A stretch of 64,000 bases of DNA from Duganella guangzhouensis (GTDB lineage: Bacteria; Pseudomonadota; Gammaproteobacteria; Burkholderiales; Burkholderiaceae_D). The DNA lies in the NCBI RefSeq assembly GCF_009674535.1, contig NZ_WKJK01000016.1, positions 100,515 through 164,514 of the forward strand. The letters are read 5' to 3'. Numbering within the stretch: position 1 is the first letter of the stretch; every line of letters starts with the position of its first letter. This document shows, one piece after another, positions 49,864-58,213 of this stretch. The notes beneath the pieces are model-generated. The model worked only from the letters and a program-made list of their open reading frames with translations, was not told where the DNA came from and made no database searches. Made by a program: the position numbers and the translations under genes.

Positions 49864-51201
49864 TTACAAGTCGTAGAGTCCCGGCAGGCCCAGTATGCGG
49901 CTTAATTCTTCCAGTGCGGTGTGCACTTCGATCGCCAACTGCGGATCCGCCAGGTCGGCAGGCCCCAGACGATCACGATAATGTTTTTCCACCCACACCA
50001 CCAGCGTGTGATACAGCGCTTCGGTCATCACCACGCCCTGGTGCATGGCCGCCGCTTCGGCATCGGTCAGCGCCACGCGCAGACGCAGGCACGCCGGGCC
50101 GCCGCCGTTGCGCATCGATTGGCGAAGGTCGAAGTGAATCAGCTCGTCGATCACGCTGCCGCCGGCCACCAATCCTTCGAGGTAGTTGGCAACCGAGGCG
50201 ACTTCCTGGCATTCCTGCGGAATCACCAGCGCCATCTTACCGTTATCCTTGCTCAGCAGCTGGCTGTTGAACAGATAGCTGGCCACGGCGTCCGCCACCG
50301 GCACGCGATCGGTATCGACGCGGATCGCTTTCAGGTCCGTGTCCACGCCGGCGAGCGCGCGGCGCAGCTGATCGAGCGCGCCGGCTTCGTCGGCGAATGC
50401 CTGCTCGTGGTAGAACAGCGCATTGGCGTTACCGACCGCGATCACGTCGTTATGGAACACGCCCTGATCGATGACGTCGGGATTCTGCTGAACGTAGACT
50501 GTGCGTTCAGCCGACAGGCCGTGCAGTCGTGCCACGGCCTGCGAGGCTTCCAGCGTCTGGCGCGCCGGGTATTTTTTGGGCGCCGACGCGGCGGCGTCAA
50601 ACTCGGTGCGGCCGTAGACGAATACTTCGACGCCGGCGCTGCCGTGATCCTTGCACAAGCGGGTGTGATTGGCCGCGCCCTCGTCGCCAAACGCCGGCGT
50701 GCCGGGCAAGGCGTCGTGCACGGCGAAGTGCTTCTCATCTTTAAAGATGGCGCGTAGCGCGCGGGCCGACTGCGTGTGTTCGAAAGCGCGGTGCAGTTTG
50801 TTATTCAGATTGGCGGCGGTGAAGTGCAAGCGGCCATCGGCGCTGTCGGCCGATGGGCTGACGGTGGCGGCGTTGGCGGTCCACATCGGCGAGGCCGAAT
50901 ACGCGCAGGCCAGGATCACCGGCGCTTCCTTGGCCGCGCGCGCCAGCACTTCGGCATCGCTGCCAGTGAAACCCACGCTGCGCAGCAGGCGGAAGTTCGG
51001 GCGATCCTGCGGCGGCAACAACGCCTGGCCGAAGCCGCGTGCCGCCAGCGCGCGCATCTTGGCCAGTCCTTGCAGCGCGGCCAGGCGCGGGTTCGACGCG
51101 CTCTTGACGTTGCTGAACGAGGCCACGTTGCCGAACGACAGGCCGGCGTAGTTGTGCGATGGGCCGACAAGACCGTCGAAGTTGAATTCGCGTGCAGACA
51201 T
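49864..51201 (-). CDS. astB: N-succinylarginine dihydrolase AstB/AruB
   Basis: AstB converts N-succinylarginine to N-succinylornithine, releasing two NH3 and CO2. The 445-residue protein has the amidinotransferase-type pentein fold. It opens REFNFDGLVGPSHNYAGLSF and has the catalytic Cys371 in MRNGGGPACLRLRV, with AANHTRLCKDHGSAGVEVFV and NDVIAVGNANALFYHEQAF. Length matches the E. coli enzyme (447). It starts 11 bases after astD. A 98-base gap precedes gdhB, the largest within this part of the operon, so an internal promoter is possible. Confidence 0.96.
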   Translation of the reverse strand: MSAREFNFDGLVGPSHNYAGLSFGNVASFSNVKSASNPRLAALQGLAKMRALAARGFGQALLPPQDRPNFRLLRSVGFTGSDAEVLARAAKEAPVILACAYSASPMWTANAATVSPSADSADGRLHFTAANLNNKLHRAFEHTQSARALRAIFKDEKHFAVHDALPGTPAFGDEGAANHTRLCKDHGSAGVEVFVYGRTEFDAAASAPKKYPARQTLEASQAVARLHGLSAERTVYVQQNPDVIDQGVFHNDVIAVGNANALFYHEQAFADEAGALDQLRRALAGVDTDLKAIRVDTDRVPVADAVASYLFNSQLLSKDNGKMALVIPQECQEVASVANYLEGLVAGGSVIDELIHFDLRQSMRNGGGPACLRLRVALTDAEAAAMHQGVVMTEALYHTLVVWVEKHYRDRLGPADLADPQLAIEVHTALEELSRILGLPGLYDL

Positions 51202-51212
51202 GGGCGCTACCT

Positions 51213-52694
51213 TCAGAAGTGCATGCCGGGCGACAGCTTGGCCGGCATTTCAAGTACGTTGTTTTCAATCGATGCGACCGGATAGGCGCAGTAGTCCGCC
51301 GCGTAATAGGCGCTCGGGCGATGATTGCCCGACTGACCCACGCCGCCGAACGGCGCGGTGCTGGCGGCACCGGTGGTCGGACGGTTCCAGTTGACGATAC
51401 CGGCGCGGGCGCGCACCTGGAAGATCTTCCACAGGTTTTCATCGTTGGAGATCAGCGCCGAGGCCAGGCCGAAGGCGGTGTTGTTGGCTGCGTCGATGGC
51501 GCTGTCGAAGTCCGGCACGCGGATCACCTGCAGCAGCGGACCAAACCACTCTTCATCCGGAATGTCTTTGGCGTCGGTGACATCGACGATGCCGGCCGAG
51601 ACGAAGCCGCTATTGGCTTCCAGGTGCTTCATCTCCAGCAGCAGCTTGCCGCCACGCGCCACCATGTCGGCCTGCGCTTGCACCAACTTACGCGCCACGG
51701 CGGCTGACACCACGGGGCCCATGAATGGCGCCGGCTCGTCGGCTGGCGCGCCGAGGGTCAGACGACTGGCGACATCGACCAGGCGCGCAACGATGGCGTC
51801 GCCGGCGGCACCGGTTGGCAGAATCAAACGGCGCGCGCAGGTGCAGCGCTGACCGGCCGAGATGAAGGCCGACGATACCGCCATGAACACGGCGGCATCG
51901 ATCTCTTTCGCATCCCAGATCACCAGCGGATTGTTGCCGCCCATTTCCAGCGCCAGCATCTTGCCCGGCTGGCCGCCGAACTGTTTATGCAGCGCGGTGC
52001 CGGTCTGGCAGCTGCCGGTGAACAGCACGCCGTCCAGCAGCTTGCTCCGGCCCAGCGCGATGCCGGTCTCGCGGCCGCCGTTGACCAGATTCAGCACGCC
52101 ATACGGCAGGCCGGCTTGCTGCCACAACTCGACGGTCTTGACGGCGGTGCGCGGCGCGTATTCGCTTGGCTTGAACACTAACGTGTTCCCGGCGATCAGC
52201 GCCGGCACGATATGGCCATTCGGCAGGTGGCCGGGGAAGTTGTAAGGACCGAACACGCCGAACACGCCGTGCGGACGGTGACGCAGCACCGCCTCGCCAT
52301 CGGCCACCTTGTTGTGCGACTCGCCGGTGCGCGCGCTGTAAGCCTGCACCGAGATATCGATCTTGTTGGCCATGGTGGCCACTTCGGTGCGTGCCTCCCA
52401 CAGCGGTTTGCCCACTTCCTCGGAAATCAGTTGCGCCAGCTCCTCGGCGTCCTGCTTCAGCAGATCGCGGAAGCGGGTGCAGATGGCGATGCGCTGCTCC
52501 AGCGGCGTCAGTGCCCACGCGTCGAAGGCGGCGCGGGCGGCGGTGGTGGCTTGTGCCACGTCCTGCGCGGTGGATTCGTTGCTGCTCCAGGTCTGCTTGC
52601 CGTTGGCCGGGTTGATGGTGACCAGTTCTACGCCGCTGCCATGCAGCCATTCGCCGTTGATGAAATTGCTGATGTTCGGTACTGAGTTAGCCAT
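51213..52694 (-). CDS. astD: Succinylglutamate semialdehyde dehydrogenase AstD/AruD
   Basis: AstD oxidises N-succinylglutamate 5-semialdehyde to N-succinylglutamate with NAD. The 493-residue aldehyde dehydrogenase has FGPYNFPGHLPNGHIVPALI, the catalytic Glu in LALEMGGNNPLV and the nucleophilic Cys in SAGQRCTCARRL. The spacing is as in AstD of E. coli (492 residues). Its start overlaps the aruG stop by 8 bases. It is central in the operon order aruC-aruF-aruG-astD-astB. Confidence 0.96.
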   Translation of the reverse strand: MANSVPNISNFINGEWLHGSGVELVTINPANGKQTWSSNESTAQDVAQATTAARAAFDAWALTPLEQRIAICTRFRDLLKQDAEELAQLISEEVGKPLWEARTEVATMANKIDISVQAYSARTGESHNKVADGEAVLRHRPHGVFGVFGPYNFPGHLPNGHIVPALIAGNTLVFKPSEYAPRTAVKTVELWQQAGLPYGVLNLVNGGRETGIALGRSKLLDGVLFTGSCQTGTALHKQFGGQPGKMLALEMGGNNPLVIWDAKEIDAAVFMAVSSAFISAGQRCTCARRLILPTGAAGDAIVARLVDVASRLTLGAPADEPAPFMGPVVSAAVARKLVQAQADMVARGGKLLLEMKHLEANSGFVSAGIVDVTDAKDIPDEEWFGPLLQVIRVPDFDSAIDAANNTAFGLASALISNDENLWKIFQVRARAGIVNWNRPTTGAASTAPFGGVGQSGNHRPSAYYAADYCAYPVASIENNVLEMPAKLSPGMHF

Positions 52695-53739
52695 TGTTCT
52701 TCCTCGGGTTGAGAGTCAGGGTGCGCACGCTGTCGCCGCTGTGGCAGTGCAGCAGTTGCTGCTCCGCTTCCGGCAAGGCGATGGCGCCATTGACCGGAAT
52801 CGCCTGCGACAGGATCATGCGGAAATCCTTGAGTGTGGTGTTGGAGACCAGTACCGGCTCGCCGCTCGATTCCGGCGCGCAGGCGGAATCCCAGTCGGTG
52901 GTGGGGCCGATGTCGGCCAGCGTGCTGTCGCGCAGCGCCCGCAGTTCGGACACGCGCGCCTGCAGCACCGGGCCGGCGTCGAAGATGTCGACATAGCCTT
53001 CGAAGTACATGCCCTCCTGCTCCAGCAGGCGGCGCGCCGGTGCGGTGGAGATGTGGACCTTGCCGATCACTTCCTGCGCATCATCCGGCAGATAGGCCAC
53101 GTACAGCGGCTGGCGCGGCATCAGCTCCGCGATGAAGGACTTCTTGCCGACTGCGGTCAGCGCGTCGACATGGTCGAATTCCATCTTGAAGAAGTGGCGG
53201 CCCAGCCCTTCGTAAAACGGCGAGCGGCCACTCTCCTCCTGGTAGCCGCGCATCTCCGCGATCAGCTTTTCGGTGAACAGATGCGGGAACTGGGCGATGA
53301 ACAGGAAGCGGCTCTTGGACAGCAGCTTGCCGTTGTTGCCGGTACGGTAGTCCGGATGCAGGAACAGCGAGCACAGTTCGGTGCTGCCGGTCAGGTCGTT
53401 GGACAGGTACAGCGTGTCCATGCGGGTGAACACCTCCAGCTCGCGGCTGGAGTGCACCAGGGTGCCGATGCGGTAGTTGTAAAACGGTTCGGTCAGGCCG
53501 ACCGCGCCCTTGATGGCGCACACGCCGGCCAGGCGGCCAGTGTCGGTATCCTCCATCACGAACATGTAGTCGCGCTGTTCGGGCGGGATGGTTTCTGCGA
53601 ACGAGGCCACGGCGATCGCCACGCGGTCGCCCATCATCTTCATGTCCGGCTTGAGCGTGGTCATGCCGCTGCCAACCTGGGTGGCCATCACGTACAGGGC
53701 ATCGAGGTCGGTGGCTTGGATAGCGCGTACTACTAGCAT
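52687..53739 (-). CDS. aruG: Arginine N-succinyltransferase, beta-type subunit (AruG/AstA)
   Basis: With AruF this enzyme transfers succinyl from succinyl-CoA to arginine. The 350-residue protein matches AstA along its length: MLVVRAIQATDLDALYVMA, YNYRIGTLVHSSRELEVFTR, LYLSNDLTGSTELCSLFLHP and GLGRHFFKMEFDHVDALTAV, then VDIFDAGPVLQARV. The ATG at 53739 is at the conserved N-terminus; a longer frame reaching 53931 overlaps aruF and is a shadow. It follows aruF by 16 bases. Having two paralogous genes, aruF and aruG, is the Pseudomonas arrangement, unlike the single astA of E. coli. Confidence 0.94.
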   Translation of the reverse strand: MLVVRAIQATDLDALYVMATQVGSGMTTLKPDMKMMGDRVAIAVASFAETIPPEQRDYMFVMEDTDTGRLAGVCAIKGAVGLTEPFYNYRIGTLVHSSRELEVFTRMDTLYLSNDLTGSTELCSLFLHPDYRTGNNGKLLSKSRFLFIAQFPHLFTEKLIAEMRGYQEESGRSPFYEGLGRHFFKMEFDHVDALTAVGKKSFIAELMPRQPLYVAYLPDDAQEVIGKVHISTAPARRLLEQEGMYFEGYVDIFDAGPVLQARVSELRALRDSTLADIGPTTDWDSACAPESSGEPVLVSNTTLKDFRMILSQAIPVNGAIALPEAEQQLLHCHSGDSVRTLTLNPRKNNG

Positions 53740-53755
53740 AGGTGGTCCGTTCTTT

Positions 53756-54790
53756 TTATATTCTGACGCAGATGACGGTGTCGCCTTCAGCGACGTGCAG
53801 CGCTTCCTGTACCTCGACGGACAGCGCCACGCTGAGTTGCGAATCCAGCGCCGGGCAATGCGTGATGACGGCGCGGAAGTCGTGTTCGGAGCCGGACGAC
53901 ACGGCATAGCGCAGCTGCGGCTCGCGGCCACGGTCCGGCGTGTCGACCGAGGTGGCGACGCGGCGCTGCAGCGCGCCGGTGTAGGTACGCAGCGAGTTTT
54001 TATGCGCTTGCAGGATCGGGCCGCCGTCGAAGATGTCGATGTAATCGTCGGCCTCGAAGCCTTCGGCGGTCAGCAGGTTGAACGCCAGTTCGCCGGATGG
54101 GTGGATCTGGCCCATGGCCGCCTGGGCGTCGCCCGGCAGCAGCGGCACGTAGACCGGATAGTGCGGCATCAGCTCGACGATCAGCGTGCGGTTACGGGCG
54201 CCGCCGATGGTGCGTTCTGCGTCGAGGAAGTCCATCTTGAAGAATTTGCGGCCCAGCGCATCCCAGAACGGCGAGCCGCCTTCGCTGTCGGTGACGCCGG
54301 CCAGCGGCACGAAGAAGCGGTCCGAGAAGCGGTGCGGCGCCAGCACGGCGAACATCAGGCGCGCGCGCGATAGCAGCGCCGCTTCCGGCGTGCCGTGTTC
54401 GCGCTCGCCGACGTAGAACGAGGACAGTTGCGAATAGCCGGTCAGCTCGGAGCACAGCGTCAGCGCGTGCACGCTGTGGCTGATATTCAGGTCGCGCGAA
54501 ACTTGTTGAATGACGTCGTTACGGAATGAGAAGTAGGTGCCGTTGGAGCCGGCCGCCGCGAACATGGCGGCGGTACCGACGATGTGCCGGTCTTGCGACT
54601 CCAGCACCAGCAGGTAGCCCTCTTCGCTGGGGATGTCGACATGCGCGCCAAACGAGGCGATCGACAGTTCGACCATGGCGCGGATTTTTTCGCGCGTCTT
54701 GGGCAGGGTATGCACTCCCGGCATGGGCACCGCGGCCAGCGCTTCCAGGGCTGCGATATCCGCAAGTTCGACCGGACGGACTACATACAT
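53756..54790 (-). CDS. aruF: Arginine/ornithine N-succinyltransferase, alpha subunit (AruF)
   Basis: Paralogue of aruG forming the second subunit of the succinyltransferase. The 344-residue protein opens MYVVRPVELADIAALEALAA and has TYFSFRNDVIQQVSRDLNIS, LTLCSELTGYSQLSSFYVGE and ALGRKFFKMDFLDAERTIGG, then DYIDIFDGGPILQAHK. In Pseudomonas the AruF/AruG heteromer acts on arginine and ornithine. A GAGGAG ribosome site lies 5 bases before the ATG at 54790. It is separated from aruC by 94 bases and from aruG by 16. Confidence 0.94.
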   Translation of the reverse strand: MYVVRPVELADIAALEALAAVPMPGVHTLPKTREKIRAMVELSIASFGAHVDIPSEEGYLLVLESQDRHIVGTAAMFAAAGSNGTYFSFRNDVIQQVSRDLNISHSVHALTLCSELTGYSQLSSFYVGEREHGTPEAALLSRARLMFAVLAPHRFSDRFFVPLAGVTDSEGGSPFWDALGRKFFKMDFLDAERTIGGARNRTLIVELMPHYPVYVPLLPGDAQAAMGQIHPSGELAFNLLTAEGFEADDYIDIFDGGPILQAHKNSLRTYTGALQRRVATSVDTPDRGREPQLRYAVSSGSEHDFRAVITHCPALDSQLSVALSVEVQEALHVAEGDTVICVRI

Positions 54791-54884
54791 GAGAACTCCT
54801 CAGAGAATGCGAATACGCCCGGCACGCGCACGCGCTGGGCTGATGGAAAAGCGGCGGACATCCGGTCCGCCGCGTGCTGCCGTC

Positions 54885-56123
54885 TTACGCTGCCAGCAGG
54901 CCGTCCAGCGATTGACGCAGGATGCGGTCGGCGTCGGCGATCTGGGCGTCGGAGACGATCAGCGCTGGCGCCAGGCGCACCACGTCCATGCCGGCGATCA
55001 GCACCATCAGGCCATTGTTTTCAGCGGCCTTCTGGATATCCTTGGAACGGCCTTTCCAGGCATCGGTCACCACCAGGCCCAGCAACAGACCGGCGCCACG
55101 CGCTTGCTGGAACACCTGCGGGTAATCGCCGATCAGTTTTTCCATGGTCGAACGCAGCTTGGCGCCGGCTTCCTTCACGCGCGCCAGGAAGGCCGGCTGG
55201 TTGATGGTGTCCAGCACGGTCAGCGCCACGGTCGCGGCCAGCGGGTTGCCGCCGTAGGTAGTGCCGTGGGTACCCACGCTCAGGGTCTGCGCCAGTTCGT
55301 TGGTGGTCAGCATCGCCGCCACCGGGTAGCCGTTGCCCAGCGCCTTGGCCGAGGTCAGGATGTCCGGGGTGATGCCGTAGCTCATGTAGTGGAACAGGTC
55401 ACCGGTACGGCCCATGCCGCACTGAACTTCGTCGAAGATCAGCAGTGCGCCGGTCTTGGTGCACAGGTCGCGCAGCTCTTGCAGGTAGGCCTTGTCGCCC
55501 GGCACCACGCCACCCTCGCCTTGCAGCGGCTCGACGATCACCGCGCACACGTCATCGCCAATCGCGGCGCGCGCTTGTTCAATGTCGTTGTAGGTGATGT
55601 GGTCGATCGACGGTGGCAGTGGCTCGAAACCTTCGGTGTATTTCGACTGGCCGCCCACCGACACGGTGAACAGGGTGCGGCCGTGGAACGACTGGTAGCA
55701 CGAGATGATGCGCGATTTGTGCGCACCGAACTTGGTGTGCGCGTGTTTGCGCGCCAGCTTCAGCGCCGCTTCGTTGGCTTCGGCGCCGGAATTGCAGAAG
55801 AAAGCGCGATCCGCGAAGGTGGCTTCGGTCAGGGCCAGGCCCAGACGCAGCACCGGCTCATTGGTGTAGCCGTTGCCCAGGTGCCACAGGGTGTTGGCCT
55901 GACGGGTCAGCGCGTCCACCACGGCCGGGTGGCAGTGGCCCAGCGCGGCCACCGCGATGCCGGAGGTGAAATCCAGATAATGCTTGCCAGCCTGGTCCCA
56001 CAGGTCCAGGCCCGCGCCTCGGACCGGAACCATCGCTGCCGGTGCGTAAGTTGGCACCAGGACTTCATCAAACGTCTGACGAGTCACAGGACGGGTGGTT
56101 ACGGTCGTATCTTTGGCGTTCAT
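54885..56123 (-). CDS. aruC: Succinylornithine/acetylornithine aminotransferase AruC/AstC
   Basis: AruC is a PLP transaminase that converts succinylornithine to its semialdehyde and can also serve as acetylornithine transaminase in arginine synthesis. The 412-residue protein has CNSGAEANEAALKLARKHAH, SFHGRTLFTVSVGG, EPLQGEGGV, LLIFDEVQCGMGRTG and the PLP-binding Lys260 in TSAKALGNGYPVA. The ATG at 56123 with AGGGA 7 bases before is preferred; an in-frame extension to 56219 would run upstream of the -10 element. It is first in the operon and has a candidate ArgR-dependent promoter. Confidence 0.94.
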   Translation of the reverse strand: MNAKDTTVTTRPVTRQTFDEVLVPTYAPAAMVPVRGAGLDLWDQAGKHYLDFTSGIAVAALGHCHPAVVDALTRQANTLWHLGNGYTNEPVLRLGLALTEATFADRAFFCNSGAEANEAALKLARKHAHTKFGAHKSRIISCYQSFHGRTLFTVSVGGQSKYTEGFEPLPPSIDHITYNDIEQARAAIGDDVCAVIVEPLQGEGGVVPGDKAYLQELRDLCTKTGALLIFDEVQCGMGRTGDLFHYMSYGITPDILTSAKALGNGYPVAAMLTTNELAQTLSVGTHGTTYGGNPLAATVALTVLDTINQPAFLARVKEAGAKLRSTMEKLIGDYPQVFQQARGAGLLLGLVVTDAWKGRSKDIQKAAENNGLMVLIAGMDVVRLAPALIVSDAQIADADRILRQSLDGLLAA

Positions 56124-56175
56124 GGCATTCCCTATCAATGGTGGGTCAGGCGCGGCACAACGCCGCATGGGACCC

Positions 56176-56218
56176 ATTATAAAAAGCGGCATGCTAAAAC
56201 TCTTTTCAAATGGCGACA
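56176..56218 (-). promoter_or_regulatory. Candidate ArgR-activated promoter of the aru operon
   Basis: On the minus strand a perfect TATAAT lies at 56176-56181, 53 bases before the aruC ATG. The expected -35 is very poor (AAGAGT), as in activator-dependent promoters. Directly upstream, TGTCGC (56218-56213), eight bases, then AA (56204-56203) fits the TGTCGC-N8-AA half-site reported for the AraC-type ArgR of Pseudomonas. A second, weaker TGCCGC half-site lies 27 bases further down. Confidence 0.5.
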
Positions 56219-56355
56219 AGAATTTTTATATTTGGCCACAAAGTAAGATTGACATAACACTCACACCAACAAGCAACAACGAACAACCAGCTTGTCTTCG
56301 CCAGGATGAAACCTTATCCTAGCTGAACACGGCTTGCGACTTAACCAGGTGCACT

Positions 56356-58212
56356 ATGCGACAGGATGGCTGGTCCCGGATGACGAAGATAGTCTGCACG
56401 CTGTGGCTGGCGCTGCTGGCTGCGCCATTGTCGGCCGCGCCGGAAACGCTGTCCTTGTCGGCGCAACAACATGCCTGGCTGGCGGCCCATCCGGTGATAC
56501 GGGTCGGCGTCGACAACGCGCGCACGCCGATCGAGTCGGTGGGCGAGGATGGCAAGCCAGGCGGCATTTCGCTGGAATTCCTGCACCGCGTCGAGCGGAT
56601 GCTCGGCGTTCGCTTCGAGCTGGTGCCGATCCAGGGCGCAGCCAATGTGCTGCAGGCGCTGGAAACGCGCCAGGTCGACATACTGTCGGCCACCTCGCAG
56701 ACCGATAGCCGACGCCGCTTCATGACCCTCAGCGAACCCTTCATCAACACACCGATCGTGATCTACACGCTGGCCAGCGCGCCGCCGATCTCCAGCCTGG
56801 GCCAGCTGAGCGGCAAAAAAGTGGCGTCCAGCACCCGCGCCGGCATCACCGAGTTGCTGCCGCGCGAATGGCCGCTGGTGGAGCCGGTGAAGGCGGAGAA
56901 TTTCAAGATCGCGCTCGACATGTTGCGCCGCGATCAGGTGCAGGCGCTGGTGGCGCCGCTGCTGACCGGCACCCATCAGATGGCGGCGATCGGCGCCAAC
57001 GATGTGCGCGTGTCCGGCGAAACCGAGTACACCTATTTGGTCGGCTTTGGCGTGCGCAACGACTGGCCGGAGCTGGTGCCGATTCTGAACCGCGCGCTGG
57101 CGGAAATCCCCAAGCCCGAACGCGACAGCTTCCGCCAGAAATGGACCGTGGTGCGGCTCGAACGTGAAATCGATTACCGCCCGGTGTGGGCGCTGCTGCT
57201 GGCGGTGGCGATCGCGGTGGCCTTCATCGTCCAGCTGCGGGTGATGGTACGGCGCCGCACCGCCGAGCTGCACGAGGAAGTGCTGGTGCGGCGCGCGCGC
57301 GAGGCGGAGATCCAGCAGTTGAACGCGGCGCTGGAGGCGCGCGTCGAGCAGCGCACCGCCGAGCTGCGTCAGGCCAACAACGATTTGCGCACCGCCGCCG
57401 ACCAGCTGGTGCAGACCGAGAAAGTGGCGTCGCTGGGGCGACTGGTGGCCGGCATCGCACACGAGCTGAACACGCCGCTGGGCAGCACGCTGACCGCCTC
57501 CACCACGCTGAAGGCGCACCTGACCAGCTTTGGCCGCGCCGCGCTCGAAGGCAAGCTGAAGCGCTCGTCGGTGGACGACTTCGTCAGCCAGAGCGGGCTG
57601 GCGTGCGAGATCATCGAGCGCAACGCCCAGCGCGCCGCCGGGCTGATCGACAATTTCAAGGAACTGGCGGTGGACCAGGCCAGCGCCCGGCGCCGTCGCT
57701 TCCAAGTGCGGCGCACGGTGGAGGAAGTGCTGGCCAGCCATCACAACGCGTGGAAGGCGTCCGGCCACCGCATCGAGCTGGACATCGACGACGCGTTGCA
57801 AATGGACAGCTTCCCCGGCCCGCTGGCGCAGGTGCTGAGCAATCTGCTGGAAAATACCCTGATCCACGGCTTTGTCGGGCATCAGGCCGGGCTGGTGCGG
57901 ATCGGCGCCCGGCTGCACGACGAGCAGCACCTGGACCTGCGGTACACCGACGATGGCTGCGGTATCGCGCCCGAGCATCGTGGCAAGATTTATGACCCCT
58001 TCTTCACCACCCGCATGGGCCAGGGCGGTTCCGGGCTCGGCTTGTACATCGTGCAAACCATGGTCACCGGGGTGCTGGGCGGCCAGATCGCGGTCGAGAG
58101 CCGGCCCAGCCAGGGCGTCACCTTCCAGATCGTGCTGCCGCTGGTGGCGCCACACCTGACCGAGAATACGGCGGCCGGCGCGCACGGCATGGCGCCGCTG
58201 CCGGCGGAATAA
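56356..58212 (+). CDS. Sensor histidine kinase with periplasmic solute-binding (SBP_bac_3) domain
   Basis: The 618-residue protein has a signal peptide (to about residue 28, PLSAAPET), a type-3 solute-binding domain in the periplasm (about 45-265; VIRVGVDNARTPIESVGEDG, ISLEFLHRVERMLGVRFELV, TRQVDILSATSQT) and one membrane helix (278-295). A coiled coil (300-360) leads to a HisKA domain with H369 in GIAHELNTPLGS, and the ATPase domain contains NLLENTLIHG, DDGCGIAPEH and GGSGLGLYIV. Such binding domains usually recognise amino acids. No response regulator is adjacent, so it is an orphan kinase. It diverges from aruC and converges on argR, so arginine or a related amino acid is a reasonable ligand guess. 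Confidence 0.87.
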   Translation: MRQDGWSRMTKIVCTLWLALLAAPLSAAPETLSLSAQQHAWLAAHPVIRVGVDNARTPIESVGEDGKPGGISLEFLHRVERMLGVRFELVPIQGAANVLQALETRQVDILSATSQTDSRRRFMTLSEPFINTPIVIYTLASAPPISSLGQLSGKKVASSTRAGITELLPREWPLVEPVKAENFKIALDMLRRDQVQALVAPLLTGTHQMAAIGANDVRVSGETEYTYLVGFGVRNDWPELVPILNRALAEIPKPERDSFRQKWTVVRLEREIDYRPVWALLLAVAIAVAFIVQLRVMVRRRTAELHEEVLVRRAREAEIQQLNAALEARVEQRTAELRQANNDLRTAADQLVQTEKVASLGRLVAGIAHELNTPLGSTLTASTTLKAHLTSFGRAALEGKLKRSSVDDFVSQSGLACEIIERNAQRAAGLIDNFKELAVDQASARRRRFQVRRTVEEVLASHHNAWKASGHRIELDIDDALQMDSFPGPLAQVLSNLLENTLIHGFVGHQAGLVRIGARLHDEQHLDLRYTDDGCGIAPEHRGKIYDPFFTTRMGQGGSGLGLYIVQTMVTGVLGGQIAVESRPSQGVTFQIVLPLVAPHLTENTAAGAHGMAPLPAE

Positions 58213-58213
58213 A

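Noticed and set aside
52687..54790. aruF and aruG considered as an assembly duplication
   Set aside because: The two proteins differ throughout and match the two distinct Pseudomonas subunits, so they are true paralogues.
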